64,000 bases of DNA. Source: Paraplanobispora takensis. GTDB lineage: Bacteria; Actinomycetota; Actinomycetes; Streptosporangiales; Streptosporangiaceae. The notes under the pieces are model-generated. The model worked only from the letters and a program-made list of their open reading frames with translations. It ran no database searches and was not told where the DNA came from. Location: contig NZ_BOOK01000002.1 of NCBI RefSeq assembly GCF_016863195.1, positions 1 to 64,000 of the forward strand, given 5' to 3'. Of this stretch, positions 8,303 to 16,476 are shown one piece after another; positions within the stretch are counted from its first letter, which is position 1; each line of letters starts with the position of its first letter. A program made the translations under genes and the position numbers.

Positions 8303-8338
8303 GTCAATGTGGTTGTCTAGATAGTAAACGTGGTTGTC
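8303..8338. promoter_or_regulatory. Two 15-bp direct repeats (21-bp period) upstream of CMD gene
   Basis: GTGGTTGTC occurs at 8309-8317 and 8330-8338, and the match extends leftwards (GTcAAtGTGGTTGTC and GTaAAcGTGGTTGTC), start-to-start 21 bp, i.e. two helical turns. The stretch is AT-rich relative to its surroundings and lies just upstream of the CMD-like gene. Direct repeats two turns apart suggest a site for a dimeric or cooperative regulator; no regulator gene is adjacent. Confidence 0.55.
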
Positions 8339-8422
8339 CTATTTGGCAATGCGCGAGATCCCGCGAGGTCGGTGCCCGGAAGAGGGCCGGGGTGGACGAG
8401 TGAGTCCTCAGGACTCACACGT

Positions 8423-9709
8423 CTAGAACAGGGCCGGGGTGGCGGAGGCGTTGATCCGTTCGAGTTCGCCGGGCTTGAAGAAGCCGATCGTGCCGAACGT
8501 GCCGTCGTAGCCGGGGTCCCGGATCACCTCGCCGCGGCGCAGCCGGTCGACGGCCTCCGCCAGCGCCGGTGAGTGCCGTGCGATGTCGCCGACCGGCAGC
8601 TCCTGCAGGATCGCCAGCTCGGGGCCCAGGGCGGCGGTGAGGGAGTCGACCTCGTTGAGGACCTTCTTGCTCTTGCTCCCCACGCCGAGGATCTCGCCCA
8701 CGATCTCCGGCAGCGGGACGAGGCTGCGGAAGCCGGGGTCGCCGTCGGGGCGGGTGCCGTCCGGGCGGTCGGCCAGGTCCTCGACCCGGCTCAGCACGCC
8801 GACGGTGAGCGGCCTGCTGCACACGGGGCACACGCCGCCGCGCCGGCGGGTCTCCCGGGGGTCCATCCGGACGCCGCACTTGCGGTGCCCGTCGAGGTGG
8901 TACTTGCCCTCCTCGGGGAAGAACTCCACCGTCCCGGCGTACCCGGAGCCGGTCCGCAGCGCTTCCATGACCGCGAAATAGTCCAGGTCCGTCTCGAACA
9001 CCGTGGTCTCGCGGGCCACCATGGGCGGCGAGTGCGCGTCGGAGTGGCTGACCAGCCTGTAGCGGTCGAGGCCGGAGACGCGCCGGTTCATGGCGGGGTC
9101 GCTGGACAGCCCGGTCTCCAGGGCGAAGATGTGGCGGGACAGGTCGCCGTAGCACTCCTCGACCGTGTCGAACCCGGACTTGGAGCCGAACACGCCGAAC
9201 CACGGCGTCCAGACGTGGGCGGGCACCAGATAGGCCCCCTGCCCGCTGCCCAGCGTGATCTCCAGCAGGTCGCGGGAGTCCAGGCGCAGGACGGGCCGGC
9301 CGTCCGCCTCCAGGTCGCCGGCCCGTCCGAGGCGGCGGTTGAAGGCGGCGGCGGCCTCGAAGTCCGGCATGTACACCAGGTGGTGGATCTTACGGGTGCG
9401 CTCACCGCGGCTGTAGACCGTGGAGACCTCGGTGGACAGCATGAAGCGCACCGTGCCGGAGGCCAGGCCGGGCGGCAGCGTCCGGGAGACCTCCCGGTCC
9501 AGCTCGTCGCGGAGCCGGAACAGCCCCGGCTCCGCCGGGACGAGGCTCTCACGCAGCCGTTCGAACCACACCGGGTGCGTGAGGTCGCCGGTGCCCATCA
9601 GGGTGACGCCCTTGCGCCGCGCCCACCACGTCAGATGCTCCAGGTCGCTGTCCTTGCTGCAGGCGCGGGAGTATTTGGAATGGATGTGCAGGTCGGCATG
9701 GAAACGCAC
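8423..9709 (-). CDS. Endonuclease Q-like PHP-domain protein
   Basis: PHP metallohydrolase related to endonuclease Q / TIGR00375 proteins, which cut DNA 5' of deaminated bases. Seen: N-terminal metal motif FHADLHIHSKYSRA, later conserved VSHSDAHS, and a Cys cluster (KCGV ... CPVC) in the C-terminal half that fits the zinc-binding segment of EndoQ. About 428 residues. Start uncertain: the GTG at 9709 puts the PHP motif at the usual distance from the N-terminus; a GTG at 9763 in frame would add 18 residues. Stands alone, divergent from the phosphatase gene. Nuclease specificity is inferred from family. Confidence 0.8.
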   Translation of the reverse strand: MRFHADLHIHSKYSRACSKDSDLEHLTWWARRKGVTLMGTGDLTHPVWFERLRESLVPAEPGLFRLRDELDREVSRTLPPGLASGTVRFMLSTEVSTVYSRGERTRKIHHLVYMPDFEAAAAFNRRLGRAGDLEADGRPVLRLDSRDLLEITLGSGQGAYLVPAHVWTPWFGVFGSKSGFDTVEECYGDLSRHIFALETGLSSDPAMNRRVSGLDRYRLVSHSDAHSPPMVARETTVFETDLDYFAVMEALRTGSGYAGTVEFFPEEGKYHLDGHRKCGVRMDPRETRRRGGVCPVCSRPLTVGVLSRVEDLADRPDGTRPDGDPGFRSLVPLPEIVGEILGVGSKSKKVLNEVDSLTAALGPELAILQELPVGDIARHSPALAEAVDRLRRGEVIRDPGYDGTFGTIGFFKPGELERINASATPALF

Positions 9710-10006
9710 CAGGACACTCTTTCGCAGACCGGTTTCTGGATCATCGGCTCCACCTCCGCGCACCGGGGTGCGACGGGGGCTCCGCCGTCGCGATTCAGTC
9801 AGAGACAGGTACGTTCTGCCCCAAATTCAGCGCGTCTATCGGGTCGTCCTCCGGCCCCGCCGCCATGATCATCGTGGGTCGTCCCGGCACCCGGCCCGAT
9901 CGGGTGGCGGCCCGGACATGTCAGGACGCCGGGAACGGGTGGGGACCCTGCGCGGCCGGTGAGCGTGCGCACGGGCCCGGCGAACGTGAGGAAGGGCGAG
10001 GTCGCG
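9710..10006. other. Divergent intergenic region
   Basis: About 300 bp between the EndoQ-like gene and the PP2C phosphatase gene. It must hold promoters for both, but I see no clear -35/-10 pair, palindrome or hairpin. Short in-frame coding extensions of either neighbour are possible. Confidence 0.4.
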
Positions 10007-11824
10007 ATGGCGGACAAGGCCGGTACCGCCGACGAGCACGGAGACGGGCACGGGGACGGGCACGGGCACGGGGACGGGCACGGGGACGGGCACGGGCACG
10101 GGGACGGGCACGGGGACGACGGCGCGCTGCCGGACGGGTCGCTGCTGCGGGCGGTCTTCGCCGACCTGGGGGCCGGTGTGTATCTCACCGACCACACCGG
10201 GCGCATCACCGCGGTCAACCCCCGGGCCGTCACACTGCTGGGCCGCCCGGCGGCGGCGCTGCTGGGCGCCGAGGACCACGACCTGCTGCACCGGGGTCCC
10301 GGCGGGGAAGTGATCCCCCGTACGGCCTGCCAGGTGGCGGAGGTGCTGGAGCACGGGCGCGTCGTCCGCGGTGAGATCGAGTGCGACACCTTCCTGGACG
10401 GCGGCGGCCACCTGCTGCCGATCGCGTGGGTGGCCTCGCCGATCCACCGGGACGGCAGGATCCGCGGTGCGGCGGTGCTGTTCGTCGACGCCACCGAGCG
10501 GCTGGCCGCCGCGCGGCGCCAGGCCGACCAGTTGGCCGCGCTGGAGGACCTCACCGAACGGCTGACGGTGCTCACCGAGATCACCACCGTGCTGACCCAG
10601 ACCCTGGACGTGGACGAGGCGCTGGGCCGGCTGGGCCGGTTGACCGTGCCGCGGCTGGCCGACTGGGCGGCGGTGGACCTCTACACCGGTCCCCAGGACA
10701 TCCGCCGGGTCACGATCGCCGCTCCCCGGGAGCACGGCGGCGAGCAGGTCTGGCAGGGGCCACTGCCGCCGCTCACCGACTCCTCCCAGGCACCGCTGGC
10801 CCACGTGCTGCGCAGCGGCGAGGCCGTACTGCTCGGTCCCGACGACGTCGCCGCTCCCGCCGACACCCCTCTGGACGTCGCGCACCGCGAGCTGTACACC
10901 GCCTTCGGCGCCACGTCGATGATCATCGTCCCGCTGCGCACCTCCCGGCAGGTGCTGGGCGCCCTCACCGTGGCCCGCGTCGATCCGGCGCGCCCCTTCG
11001 ACGTCGCCGACCTGACGCTGATCGCCGACATCGGCCGCCGGGCCGGTCTGGCCGTGGACAACGCCCGCCTGTTCGGCCAGCAGCGCGACGTGGCCGAGAC
11101 CATGCAACGTCATCTGCTGGCACCGCTGCCGTGCGTGGACCATCTGGGGCTGGTGGCCCGTTACCGGCCGGCCCCGAAGGGATCCCAGGTCGGCGGGGAC
11201 TGGTACGACGCCTTCCTCCTGGTGGACGGCGTCACCGCGCTGGTCATCGGCGACGTCGCCGGGCACGACCTCAAGGCGGCGGCCGACATGGCCCAGCTGC
11301 GCAACATGCTGCGCTCCCTGGCGTGGGACCGCCGGGAGCCGCCCAGCGTCATCATCGACCGCCTGGACAACGCGATGATCGCCGTCAGCGACATCCCGAT
11401 GGCGACCATGATCCTGGCGCGCGTCGAGGGACCGCGGCAGGGGCCGTGGCAGCTGCACTGGGTCAGCGCGGGGCACCCGCCGCCGTTGCTGGTCACCGCC
11501 GAGGGTCACACCCGTTATCTGGAATCGGGGCAGAACCTGCTGCTCGGGGCGGGCCTGGAGCCTGGAACGTCCCGTTACGACGCCATCGAGCCGTTGCCCG
11601 CGCACAGCACCCTGCTGCTGTACACCGACGGCCTCATAGAGACCACCGGCGCCGATCTGGACGTCGGAATGAACCGGCTGCGCCGCCACGCCGCGGCGCT
11701 GGCCGGTCACCCGCTGGACGAATTCTGCGACCAGCTGCTGGAGCGCATGCCCTCGGACGGCATGGACGACATCGCTCTGCTGGCCATGCGCCTGCCCGGC
11801 GCCGGCACCGGTGCGGATGTCTAG
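10007..11824 (+). CDS. PAS-GAF-SpoIIE (PP2C) serine phosphatase with His-rich N-terminus
   Basis: A 605-residue signalling phosphatase of the RsbU/SpoIIE class, which dephosphorylates STAS anti-anti-sigma proteins. Order: N-terminal HGDGHGHG repeat (about residues 11-37), PAS domain (about 45-165, GVYLTDHTGRITAVNPRAV), GAF domain (about 190-365, SMIIVPLRTSRQVLGALTVAR), and PP2C domain with the metal-ligand motifs VGGDWYDAF, IGDVAGHDLKAA, LLLYTDGLIE and DDIALLAMR. ATG at 10007 follows GGCGAGG; an upstream GTG at 9959 is less likely. It precedes a histidine kinase, a CxxC mini-protein and a STAS gene: a partner-switching module in one direction. Confidence 0.9.
   Translation: MADKAGTADEHGDGHGDGHGHGDGHGDGHGHGDGHGDDGALPDGSLLRAVFADLGAGVYLTDHTGRITAVNPRAVTLLGRPAAALLGAEDHDLLHRGPGGEVIPRTACQVAEVLEHGRVVRGEIECDTFLDGGGHLLPIAWVASPIHRDGRIRGAAVLFVDATERLAAARRQADQLAALEDLTERLTVLTEITTVLTQTLDVDEALGRLGRLTVPRLADWAAVDLYTGPQDIRRVTIAAPREHGGEQVWQGPLPPLTDSSQAPLAHVLRSGEAVLLGPDDVAAPADTPLDVAHRELYTAFGATSMIIVPLRTSRQVLGALTVARVDPARPFDVADLTLIADIGRRAGLAVDNARLFGQQRDVAETMQRHLLAPLPCVDHLGLVARYRPAPKGSQVGGDWYDAFLLVDGVTALVIGDVAGHDLKAAADMAQLRNMLRSLAWDRREPPSVIIDRLDNAMIAVSDIPMATMILARVEGPRQGPWQLHWVSAGHPPPLLVTAEGHTRYLESGQNLLLGAGLEPGTSRYDAIEPLPAHSTLLLYTDGLIETTGADLDVGMNRLRRHAAALAGHPLDEFCDQLLERMPSDGMDDIALLAMRLPGAGTGADV
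10037..10117 (+). repeat. GGGCAC/GGGGAC microsatellite encoding His-Gly-Asp-Gly
   Basis: Nearly uninterrupted hexamer array (GGGCAC and GGGGAC units) arranged as 30-bp super-repeats, encoding HGDGHGDGHG units at the N-terminus of the phosphatase. Frame-preserving, so length variation between strains is expected. Confidence 0.9.
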
Positions 11825-11833
11825 GCGGGACAC

Positions 11834-13186
11834 GTGATGACGGCGCAGGGGTTCGACGAGGCCGAACCGGCGAAGGACTTCAGCGAGGCCGGACCGGCGC
11901 AGGGGGCTCCGAAGCCTTCGGAGGAGGTCGGGCAGCCGCCGGGGGACGGTGACGGGGAGAAGCCCGAGGGCGAGGTCCGGGAGCCCGGGACCCTCACCGA
12001 GCCGAACTTCTCGGCGATCGCCGCGGCGGCCCGCCTGATCTGCGGGGTACCGACAGCCCATGTCAGGCGGACGGGTGAGGAAGGCGACGACATCGTCGGC
12101 CATGCCGGGATGACCTGGGCCGGCATGGACGAGCGTGTGCCGTCGTTCCACACGTGGATCGTCCGGCGGCGCGAGCGGCTGGAGGTTCCCGACGCCCGGG
12201 ACGACGAGGAGTTCCGCGACGACCCCACGGTGATCGGGGAGCCGTACCTGCGCTTCTACGCGGGCACGCCGATGATCGGGGACTTCGGCCGGGTGGTCGG
12301 CACGGTGTGCGTGATGGGCGATCGACCACACCGGTTGTCCGACGGACAGTGGCAGGTCCTGCGCCACCTGGCCGACAGCGCCGCCTCGATGATGGAGGCC
12401 CATCGCTACGCCCGGCAGAGCGAGCAGCTCGCCCACGGCCTGCAGGACCTCCAGGAGCTGAAGGACCAGTTCCTGCGCAGCATCAACCACGAGCTGCGCA
12501 CCCCGCTGACCTCGATCCGCAGCTATCTGCAGCTCATCCAGGAGGGCGGCCTCGATCCCGCCACCGAGAGACGCTTCCTGCAGGTCATCGAGCGCAACAG
12601 CGACCGGATCCTGCTCCTGATCGACGAGCTGCTGCTGATGGCCAGCCTGAACGCCCGCACCGTCAGCTACGTCCCCCGCCGGGAGAACCTGGTCGCCGTC
12701 ATCCGCCGCGCGATCGACGCCGTGGCCGACGATGTGCAGGACAGGGACCACACCGTGCACCTGCACGCTCCGGCCGAGGCGGCGGCGTGGATCGACGCCC
12801 GCCGGATGCAGCACGCCGTACGGCACCTGCTGGACAACGCGATCAAGTTCACCCCGCCCGGCGGCAGGATCGACGTCACCGTCAGCGCCGACCCCGCGCC
12901 GCGCTTCACCGTCTGCGACACCGGGATGGGGATCGCGACCACCGAGATCGAGCGCGTCTTCGAGTCCTTCTACCGCGCCCCCGCGGCGGAGGAGCAGGCG
13001 ATCGGCGGTACGGGGATGGGGCTGTCCATCGTGGAGAAGACCCTCCAGCTGCACGGCGGCAGTGTGCGCATCGACAGCCGCCCGGGTGAGGGCACGTGCG
13101 TGCGCGTCAGCCTGCCCATCCCGCCGGAACCCACCGCCCCGGACTCCGAGCTCGCCCCGCAGAACCGGATCGACGAAACGTCGTAG
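11834..13186 (+). CDS. GAF-domain sensor histidine kinase
   Basis: Soluble sensor kinase of about 450 residues. Acidic/Pro-rich N-terminal 55 residues, then a GAF-like sensory domain (about 60-190; FYAGTPMIGDFGRVVGTVCVM), a dimerisation/phosphoacceptor helix with the H-box SINHELRTPLTSIRS, and an HATPase domain with N-box HLLDNAIKFTPPGG, G1 CDTGMGIATTEIERVF and G2 GGTGMGLSIV. No membrane segment. GTG at 11834 or the ATG three bases later is the start. No response regulator gene is adjacent; the neighbouring PP2C phosphatase and STAS protein suggest cross-connection to sigma-factor control (inference). Confidence 0.9.
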   Translation: MMTAQGFDEAEPAKDFSEAGPAQGAPKPSEEVGQPPGDGDGEKPEGEVREPGTLTEPNFSAIAAAARLICGVPTAHVRRTGEEGDDIVGHAGMTWAGMDERVPSFHTWIVRRRERLEVPDARDDEEFRDDPTVIGEPYLRFYAGTPMIGDFGRVVGTVCVMGDRPHRLSDGQWQVLRHLADSAASMMEAHRYARQSEQLAHGLQDLQELKDQFLRSINHELRTPLTSIRSYLQLIQEGGLDPATERRFLQVIERNSDRILLLIDELLLMASLNARTVSYVPRRENLVAVIRRAIDAVADDVQDRDHTVHLHAPAEAAAWIDARRMQHAVRHLLDNAIKFTPPGGRIDVTVSADPAPRFTVCDTGMGIATTEIERVFESFYRAPAAEEQAIGGTGMGLSIVEKTLQLHGGSVRIDSRPGEGTCVRVSLPIPPEPTAPDSELAPQNRIDETS

Positions 13187-13203
13187 GCACCGGGAACCGG
13201 TGC
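13187..13203 (+). terminator. Small hairpin after histidine kinase
   Basis: GCACCGG and CCGGTGC (13187-13193, 13197-13203) form a 7-bp stem with a GAA loop immediately after the kinase stop, followed by another GGGG/CCCC stem. Weak terminator or mRNA end structure. Confidence 0.4.
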
Positions 13204-13273
13204 GTGGAGCGGGGTTCCCCGGCCGCCTGATGGGGCAGTCGGAATGTGATCGTTCGATGGGAGGGATCCCGGT

Positions 13274-13441
13274 ATGACGCAACCCCAGATACCGATGTGC
13301 CGAACCTGCGGAGCCACGGTGGAGCACCCCGGGCGTCATCGTGAATGGCACGAGGCGCTCGAACACCTGATCCCCGGCCTGGCGGCCGAACTGGAGAAGA
13401 CACAAGGAAACGGGCAGTCCGACCAGGGCTTCACGTTCTGA
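13274..13441 (+). CDS. 55-residue CxxC mini-protein
   Basis: Short ORF with an excellent ribosome site: GGGAGGG about 8 nt before the ATG. The product begins MTQPQIPMCRTCGATVEHPG and continues with a His/Glu-rich amphipathic helix (HREWHEALEHLIPGLAAELE). One CxxC (residues 9-12) plus nearby His residues (18, 22, 26) could bind a metal as a half zinc ribbon. No family recognised. Its place between a histidine kinase and a STAS protein suggests a small regulatory partner, which is inference. Confidence 0.7.
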   Translation: MTQPQIPMCRTCGATVEHPGRHREWHEALEHLIPGLAAELEKTQGNGQSDQGFTF

Positions 13442-13443
13442 CA

Positions 13444-13478
13444 CCCCCGGACCGGCCGCGGGCCGCCGCGGGCCGGGG
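13444..13478 (+). terminator. G+C-rich hairpin after mini-protein
   Basis: CCCCGG-A-CCGGCCGCGG is followed after GCCG by CCGCGGGCCGGGG, an almost complete stem just after the stop of the CxxC gene. Likely terminator of the kinase/mini-protein transcript. Confidence 0.5.
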
Positions 13479-13633
13479 ACGGTACCGCCTCCCGGGCCCG
13501 CCGGGCCCGGCGGGGTTGCGGTCACACCGATCGGGGGAGTGTCACGGGAAGACGTCGGCAGCTATCCGGCTCTTGCCTGTTCGGATGCCTCTGGGATGAT
13601 GAATATGGACCTGTTCCTCCTTGTGCGGTCAAG

Positions 13634-13649
13634 ACCCCTAAATTGGGGT
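13634..13649. promoter_or_regulatory. Palindrome ACCCCTAAATTGGGGT before STAS gene
   Basis: 16-bp inverted repeat with an AT core (ACCCC-TAAATT-GGGGT) followed by TTT, in the 275-bp gap before the STAS gene. Could be an operator or a small intrinsic terminator; the AT core stands out from the surrounding sequence. Confidence 0.45.
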
Positions 13650-13716
13650 TTTGCGTTACCTTGCCGGTGGACGGGCTGACAGGTGGACAGGCGGAAGAGA
13701 AGCGAGGCCGATCTGG

Positions 13717-14127
13717 ATGCGAGCTCCAGATGAGATGGGCTTCGAGGTCGTACTCGGCAGCTACGGCAAATGCGCCGTGGTCCATCTCAAGGGCGCCCTG
13801 GATCTGGCGACCGCCTCCGCCCTGCGGGTGATGATCGAGCACCTGTGGGACTTCCTCCAGGAGGGCTGCCTGGTCCTCCACCTCAGCTCCATGACCTTCT
13901 GCGACTCCACCGGGATCGGCGCGATGATCGGGGTCTCCAACGGCTGCGGCGAGCGCGGCGTGCGCCTGGTCCTGGCCGAGGCCCCGGTGATGCTGAGGCG
14001 CAGGCTCACCATCACCGGCCTGCTCCCCCTGTTCGAGATGCACGACTCGCTGGAGGGGGCGCTGAGCGACGTGGGCTGGCAGCCGGAAGGCGCCGGCCGC
14101 GTCTCCCCCTTCGCCATCGAGGCCTGA
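13717..14127 (+). CDS. STAS-domain anti-anti-sigma factor
   Basis: A 136-residue single STAS domain protein of the RsbV/SpoIIAA/BldG class. Features: LKGALDLATASALRVMIE in the first half and MTFCDSTGIGAMIG, whose Ser/Thr is the usual phosphorylation site used by anti-sigma kinases. Dephosphorylation by a PP2C phosphatase such as the one encoded at 10007 would release it to bind an anti-sigma factor. ATG at 13717 is chosen to match family length; an upstream frame at 13651 would add 22 atypical residues. The last codons overlap a 16-bp tandem repeat. Confidence 0.88.
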   Translation: MRAPDEMGFEVVLGSYGKCAVVHLKGALDLATASALRVMIEHLWDFLQEGCLVLHLSSMTFCDSTGIGAMIGVSNGCGERGVRLVLAEAPVMLRRRLTITGLLPLFEMHDSLEGALSDVGWQPEGAGRVSPFAIEA

Positions 14128-14159
14128 CACCGACGAGGCCTGACACCGACGAGGCCTGA
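14118..14159. repeat. 16-bp tandem repeat spanning STAS stop codon
   Basis: CGAGGCCTGACACCGA is repeated at 14118-14133 and 14134-14149, with a partial third copy to 14159. The true stop TGA (14125-14127) lies inside the first unit, so each unit repeats a stop codon. Confidence 0.9.
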
Positions 14160-14183
14160 AACCGCCGGCGCCCGGCGGGAGGG

Positions 14184-16373
14184 TCAGCTCTCCAGTGCCA
14201 TGGCGAGGCGGAAGGCCAGGCCGGTGTGCCTGCGGTAGCCGAGCCGCTGGACGGCCAGTTGCAGGGCCTCGCGCTGGCCGACCAGCACCACCCAGGCCTT
14301 GGCCCTGGTGACCAGGGTGTACAGCAGCCTGCGGTGCAGCATCACGCCGCCGGCCTCGGCCACGATCGGGGCCACCACGAAGGGGTATTCGCTGCCCTGG
14401 GAGCGGTGGACGCTGATCGCGTAGGCGTGGGTCAGCTCGTCCAGCTCGCCGAAGGCGTACTCCACGGTCTCGCCGTCGTCGGTGCGCATCTCCAGCACGC
14501 GCTCCTGGGACCTGACCTCCGTGACCGTGGCGATCTCCCCGTTGAACACGCCCTTGTCGTAGTTGTTGCGGATCGGCATGACCCGGTCGCCCACCCGGAA
14601 GACCGACGGCCCCGACCAGTGCTCGGCCGTGCCCTCGCGCGCCGGGTTCAGCCGCTCCTGCAGCCGGCGGCCGAGCTCGACGCTGCCCGTGGGGCCCTTG
14701 CGCATCGGGCACAGCACCTGGACCTGGTCCCGGCCGATGTTCTGCTTGCGGGGGATCGCCTCCGTCGCCAGGTGGACCACCCGCGCGGCCACGTCCTCGG
14801 GGTCGTCGATCGCCTCGAACCAGAAGCCGCCCCTGCCGGGCAGGTCGGGCAGCTCGCCGGCCCGGATCCGGTGGGCGGACCGGACGATCCCGCTGTCCTG
14901 GGCCTGCCGGAAGACGTGGGTCAGCCGGATGCGCGGGACCTCCTCCACCCGCAGCAGGTCGGTCAGCACGTTCCCGGGCCCGATGCTGGGCAGCTGGTCG
15001 CCGTCGCCGACCAGCAGCAGGTGGCCGCCCGACGGGATCGAGGCCGCCAGCCGGGTGGCCAGGTGCAGGTCGAGCATCGAGGCCTCGTCCACCACGATGA
15101 GGTCGGCCTCGGCGGGGGACTGCTGGAACAGCGTGGTCTCGTCGCGCTCCTGCTGTTGCTGGGCGAGCATCCGGTGCACGGTCATCGCGGGCAGGCCGGT
15201 GAGCTCCGACAGGCGCTTGGCCGCCTTGCCCGTCGGCGCGGTCAGGGTCACCGTGCCGCCCATCGCCCGCACGGTCGAGGCGATCACCTTCACCGTGTGG
15301 CTCTTGCCGCAGCCGGGGCCGCCGGTCAGGACCGACACGGTGTTGGTCAGCGTGAGGTTCACCGCCGCCCGCTGGTCCTCGTGCAGCCCCTCGTCCTCGG
15401 TGAAGGTGCGCAGCGGCAGCGTCGAGCGGGCCCTGCTGAGCCTGGCCAGGTGCGCCGCCAGCGAGAGCTCCCGGCTGTGCTGCTCCTTGGAGTAGACCAC
15501 CACCTGGCCGGGGACGGCTGGTGAGGCCTCCACGATCACCCTGCGCTCGGCGATCAACGTGTCCACCGCCTGGCCGATCAGCTCGTCCTCCCGGCCGACC
15601 AGGGCCGAGGCCGCCGAGACGAGGGCGGGCAGCGGCAGGAAACAGTGGCCGTCGCGGGCGGCAGCCGCCTCCAGCCGGTCCAGGACCGCCGCCCTGATCC
15701 GCTGCGGGCTCTGCTCGGGCACCCCGGACCGCAGCGCGATCCGGTCGGCGGTGTGGAAGGCGATCCCCCGCACCCGGCCGATGAGCTGGTACGGATCACC
15801 GACGAGGACCTCGGCCGAGTCGTTGCCGAACACCTGGTAGATCTTGGTCGCCAGCAGCGGGCTGATCCCGTATCCCTGCAGGACGACCATGAGGGCGGCG
15901 ATGGCCTTCTGCTCCGCCCACGCCTCGACGATCTGCGCCTGCCGCGTGGCGCCGATGTTGACGACCTCCGTGAGGCGCTCGGGCTCGGTGTCGATGACCG
16001 TGAGCGTCTCCTCGCCGAAGTGGCTGACGATGGCGTGGGCCAGCCGCGGCCCGATCCCGCGGATCAGGCCGGAGCCGAGATAGAGCGTGATGGCCCGCAC
16101 GGTGGAGGGGACCACCCGCTCGCAGCGCGTGGCCAGCAGGCGGCTGCCGTGGCGCGGGTGGCGGTCCCACTCCCCGGTCAGCCGCAGCGTCTCGCCGGGC
16201 TGCACCCCGGCCAGCGCGCGGCCGGAGGCGACGAAGGCGGGCAGGTCGTCGGCGCTCATGCGGGCGACGGTGTATTCGTCCTCGCGGACGAACACCAGTT
16301 GCTCGACGGAGGCCTCGACCTCCGTCAAGGACGGCTCGTCCGGCACGGTCACCGCAGGGTTGTCGAACACCAC
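14184..16373 (-). CDS. recD2: RecD2-type ATP-dependent DNA helicase
   Basis: SF1B 5'-3' helicase of 729 residues, the normal length for RecD2 proteins that work without RecBC. N-terminal OB-like and helix-hairpin-helix region (LYLGSGLIRGIGPRLAHAIVSHFG; VNIGATRQAQIVEAW; GISPLLATKIYQVFG), then Walker A GGPGCGKSHT, Walker B VVDEASMLD, GDGDQLPSIGPG, and the C-terminal UvrD-like domain with AYAISVHRSQGSEYPFV and LLYTLVTRAKAWVVLVG. Starts at a GTG pair at 16373. Probably involved in replication or repair. Downstream of, but likely independent from, the membrane-protein gene on the same strand. Confidence 0.92.
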   Translation of the reverse strand: MVFDNPAVTVPDEPSLTEVEASVEQLVFVREDEYTVARMSADDLPAFVASGRALAGVQPGETLRLTGEWDRHPRHGSRLLATRCERVVPSTVRAITLYLGSGLIRGIGPRLAHAIVSHFGEETLTVIDTEPERLTEVVNIGATRQAQIVEAWAEQKAIAALMVVLQGYGISPLLATKIYQVFGNDSAEVLVGDPYQLIGRVRGIAFHTADRIALRSGVPEQSPQRIRAAVLDRLEAAAARDGHCFLPLPALVSAASALVGREDELIGQAVDTLIAERRVIVEASPAVPGQVVVYSKEQHSRELSLAAHLARLSRARSTLPLRTFTEDEGLHEDQRAAVNLTLTNTVSVLTGGPGCGKSHTVKVIASTVRAMGGTVTLTAPTGKAAKRLSELTGLPAMTVHRMLAQQQQERDETTLFQQSPAEADLIVVDEASMLDLHLATRLAASIPSGGHLLLVGDGDQLPSIGPGNVLTDLLRVEEVPRIRLTHVFRQAQDSGIVRSAHRIRAGELPDLPGRGGFWFEAIDDPEDVAARVVHLATEAIPRKQNIGRDQVQVLCPMRKGPTGSVELGRRLQERLNPAREGTAEHWSGPSVFRVGDRVMPIRNNYDKGVFNGEIATVTEVRSQERVLEMRTDDGETVEYAFGELDELTHAYAISVHRSQGSEYPFVVAPIVAEAGGVMLHRRLLYTLVTRAKAWVVLVGQREALQLAVQRLGYRRHTGLAFRLAMALES

Positions 16374-16476
16374 AGGTTTCCCGGAATCATGTGCAGCACC
16401 TCATGCAGGACATTAACCGGTGCCTGCGACAGAACCGCGCCATCGGGGTCAGGGGACCCCTCCGGTCACACCCGGC

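Noticed and set aside
10037-10117. CRISPR-like array
   Set aside because: Direct hexamer microsatellite inside a coding frame; no spacers and no cas genes anywhere in the window.
13651-13716. Longer N-terminus of the STAS protein
   Set aside because: The additional 22 residues are Arg/Gly-rich, unlike the family, and begin right at the palindrome region without a ribosome site.
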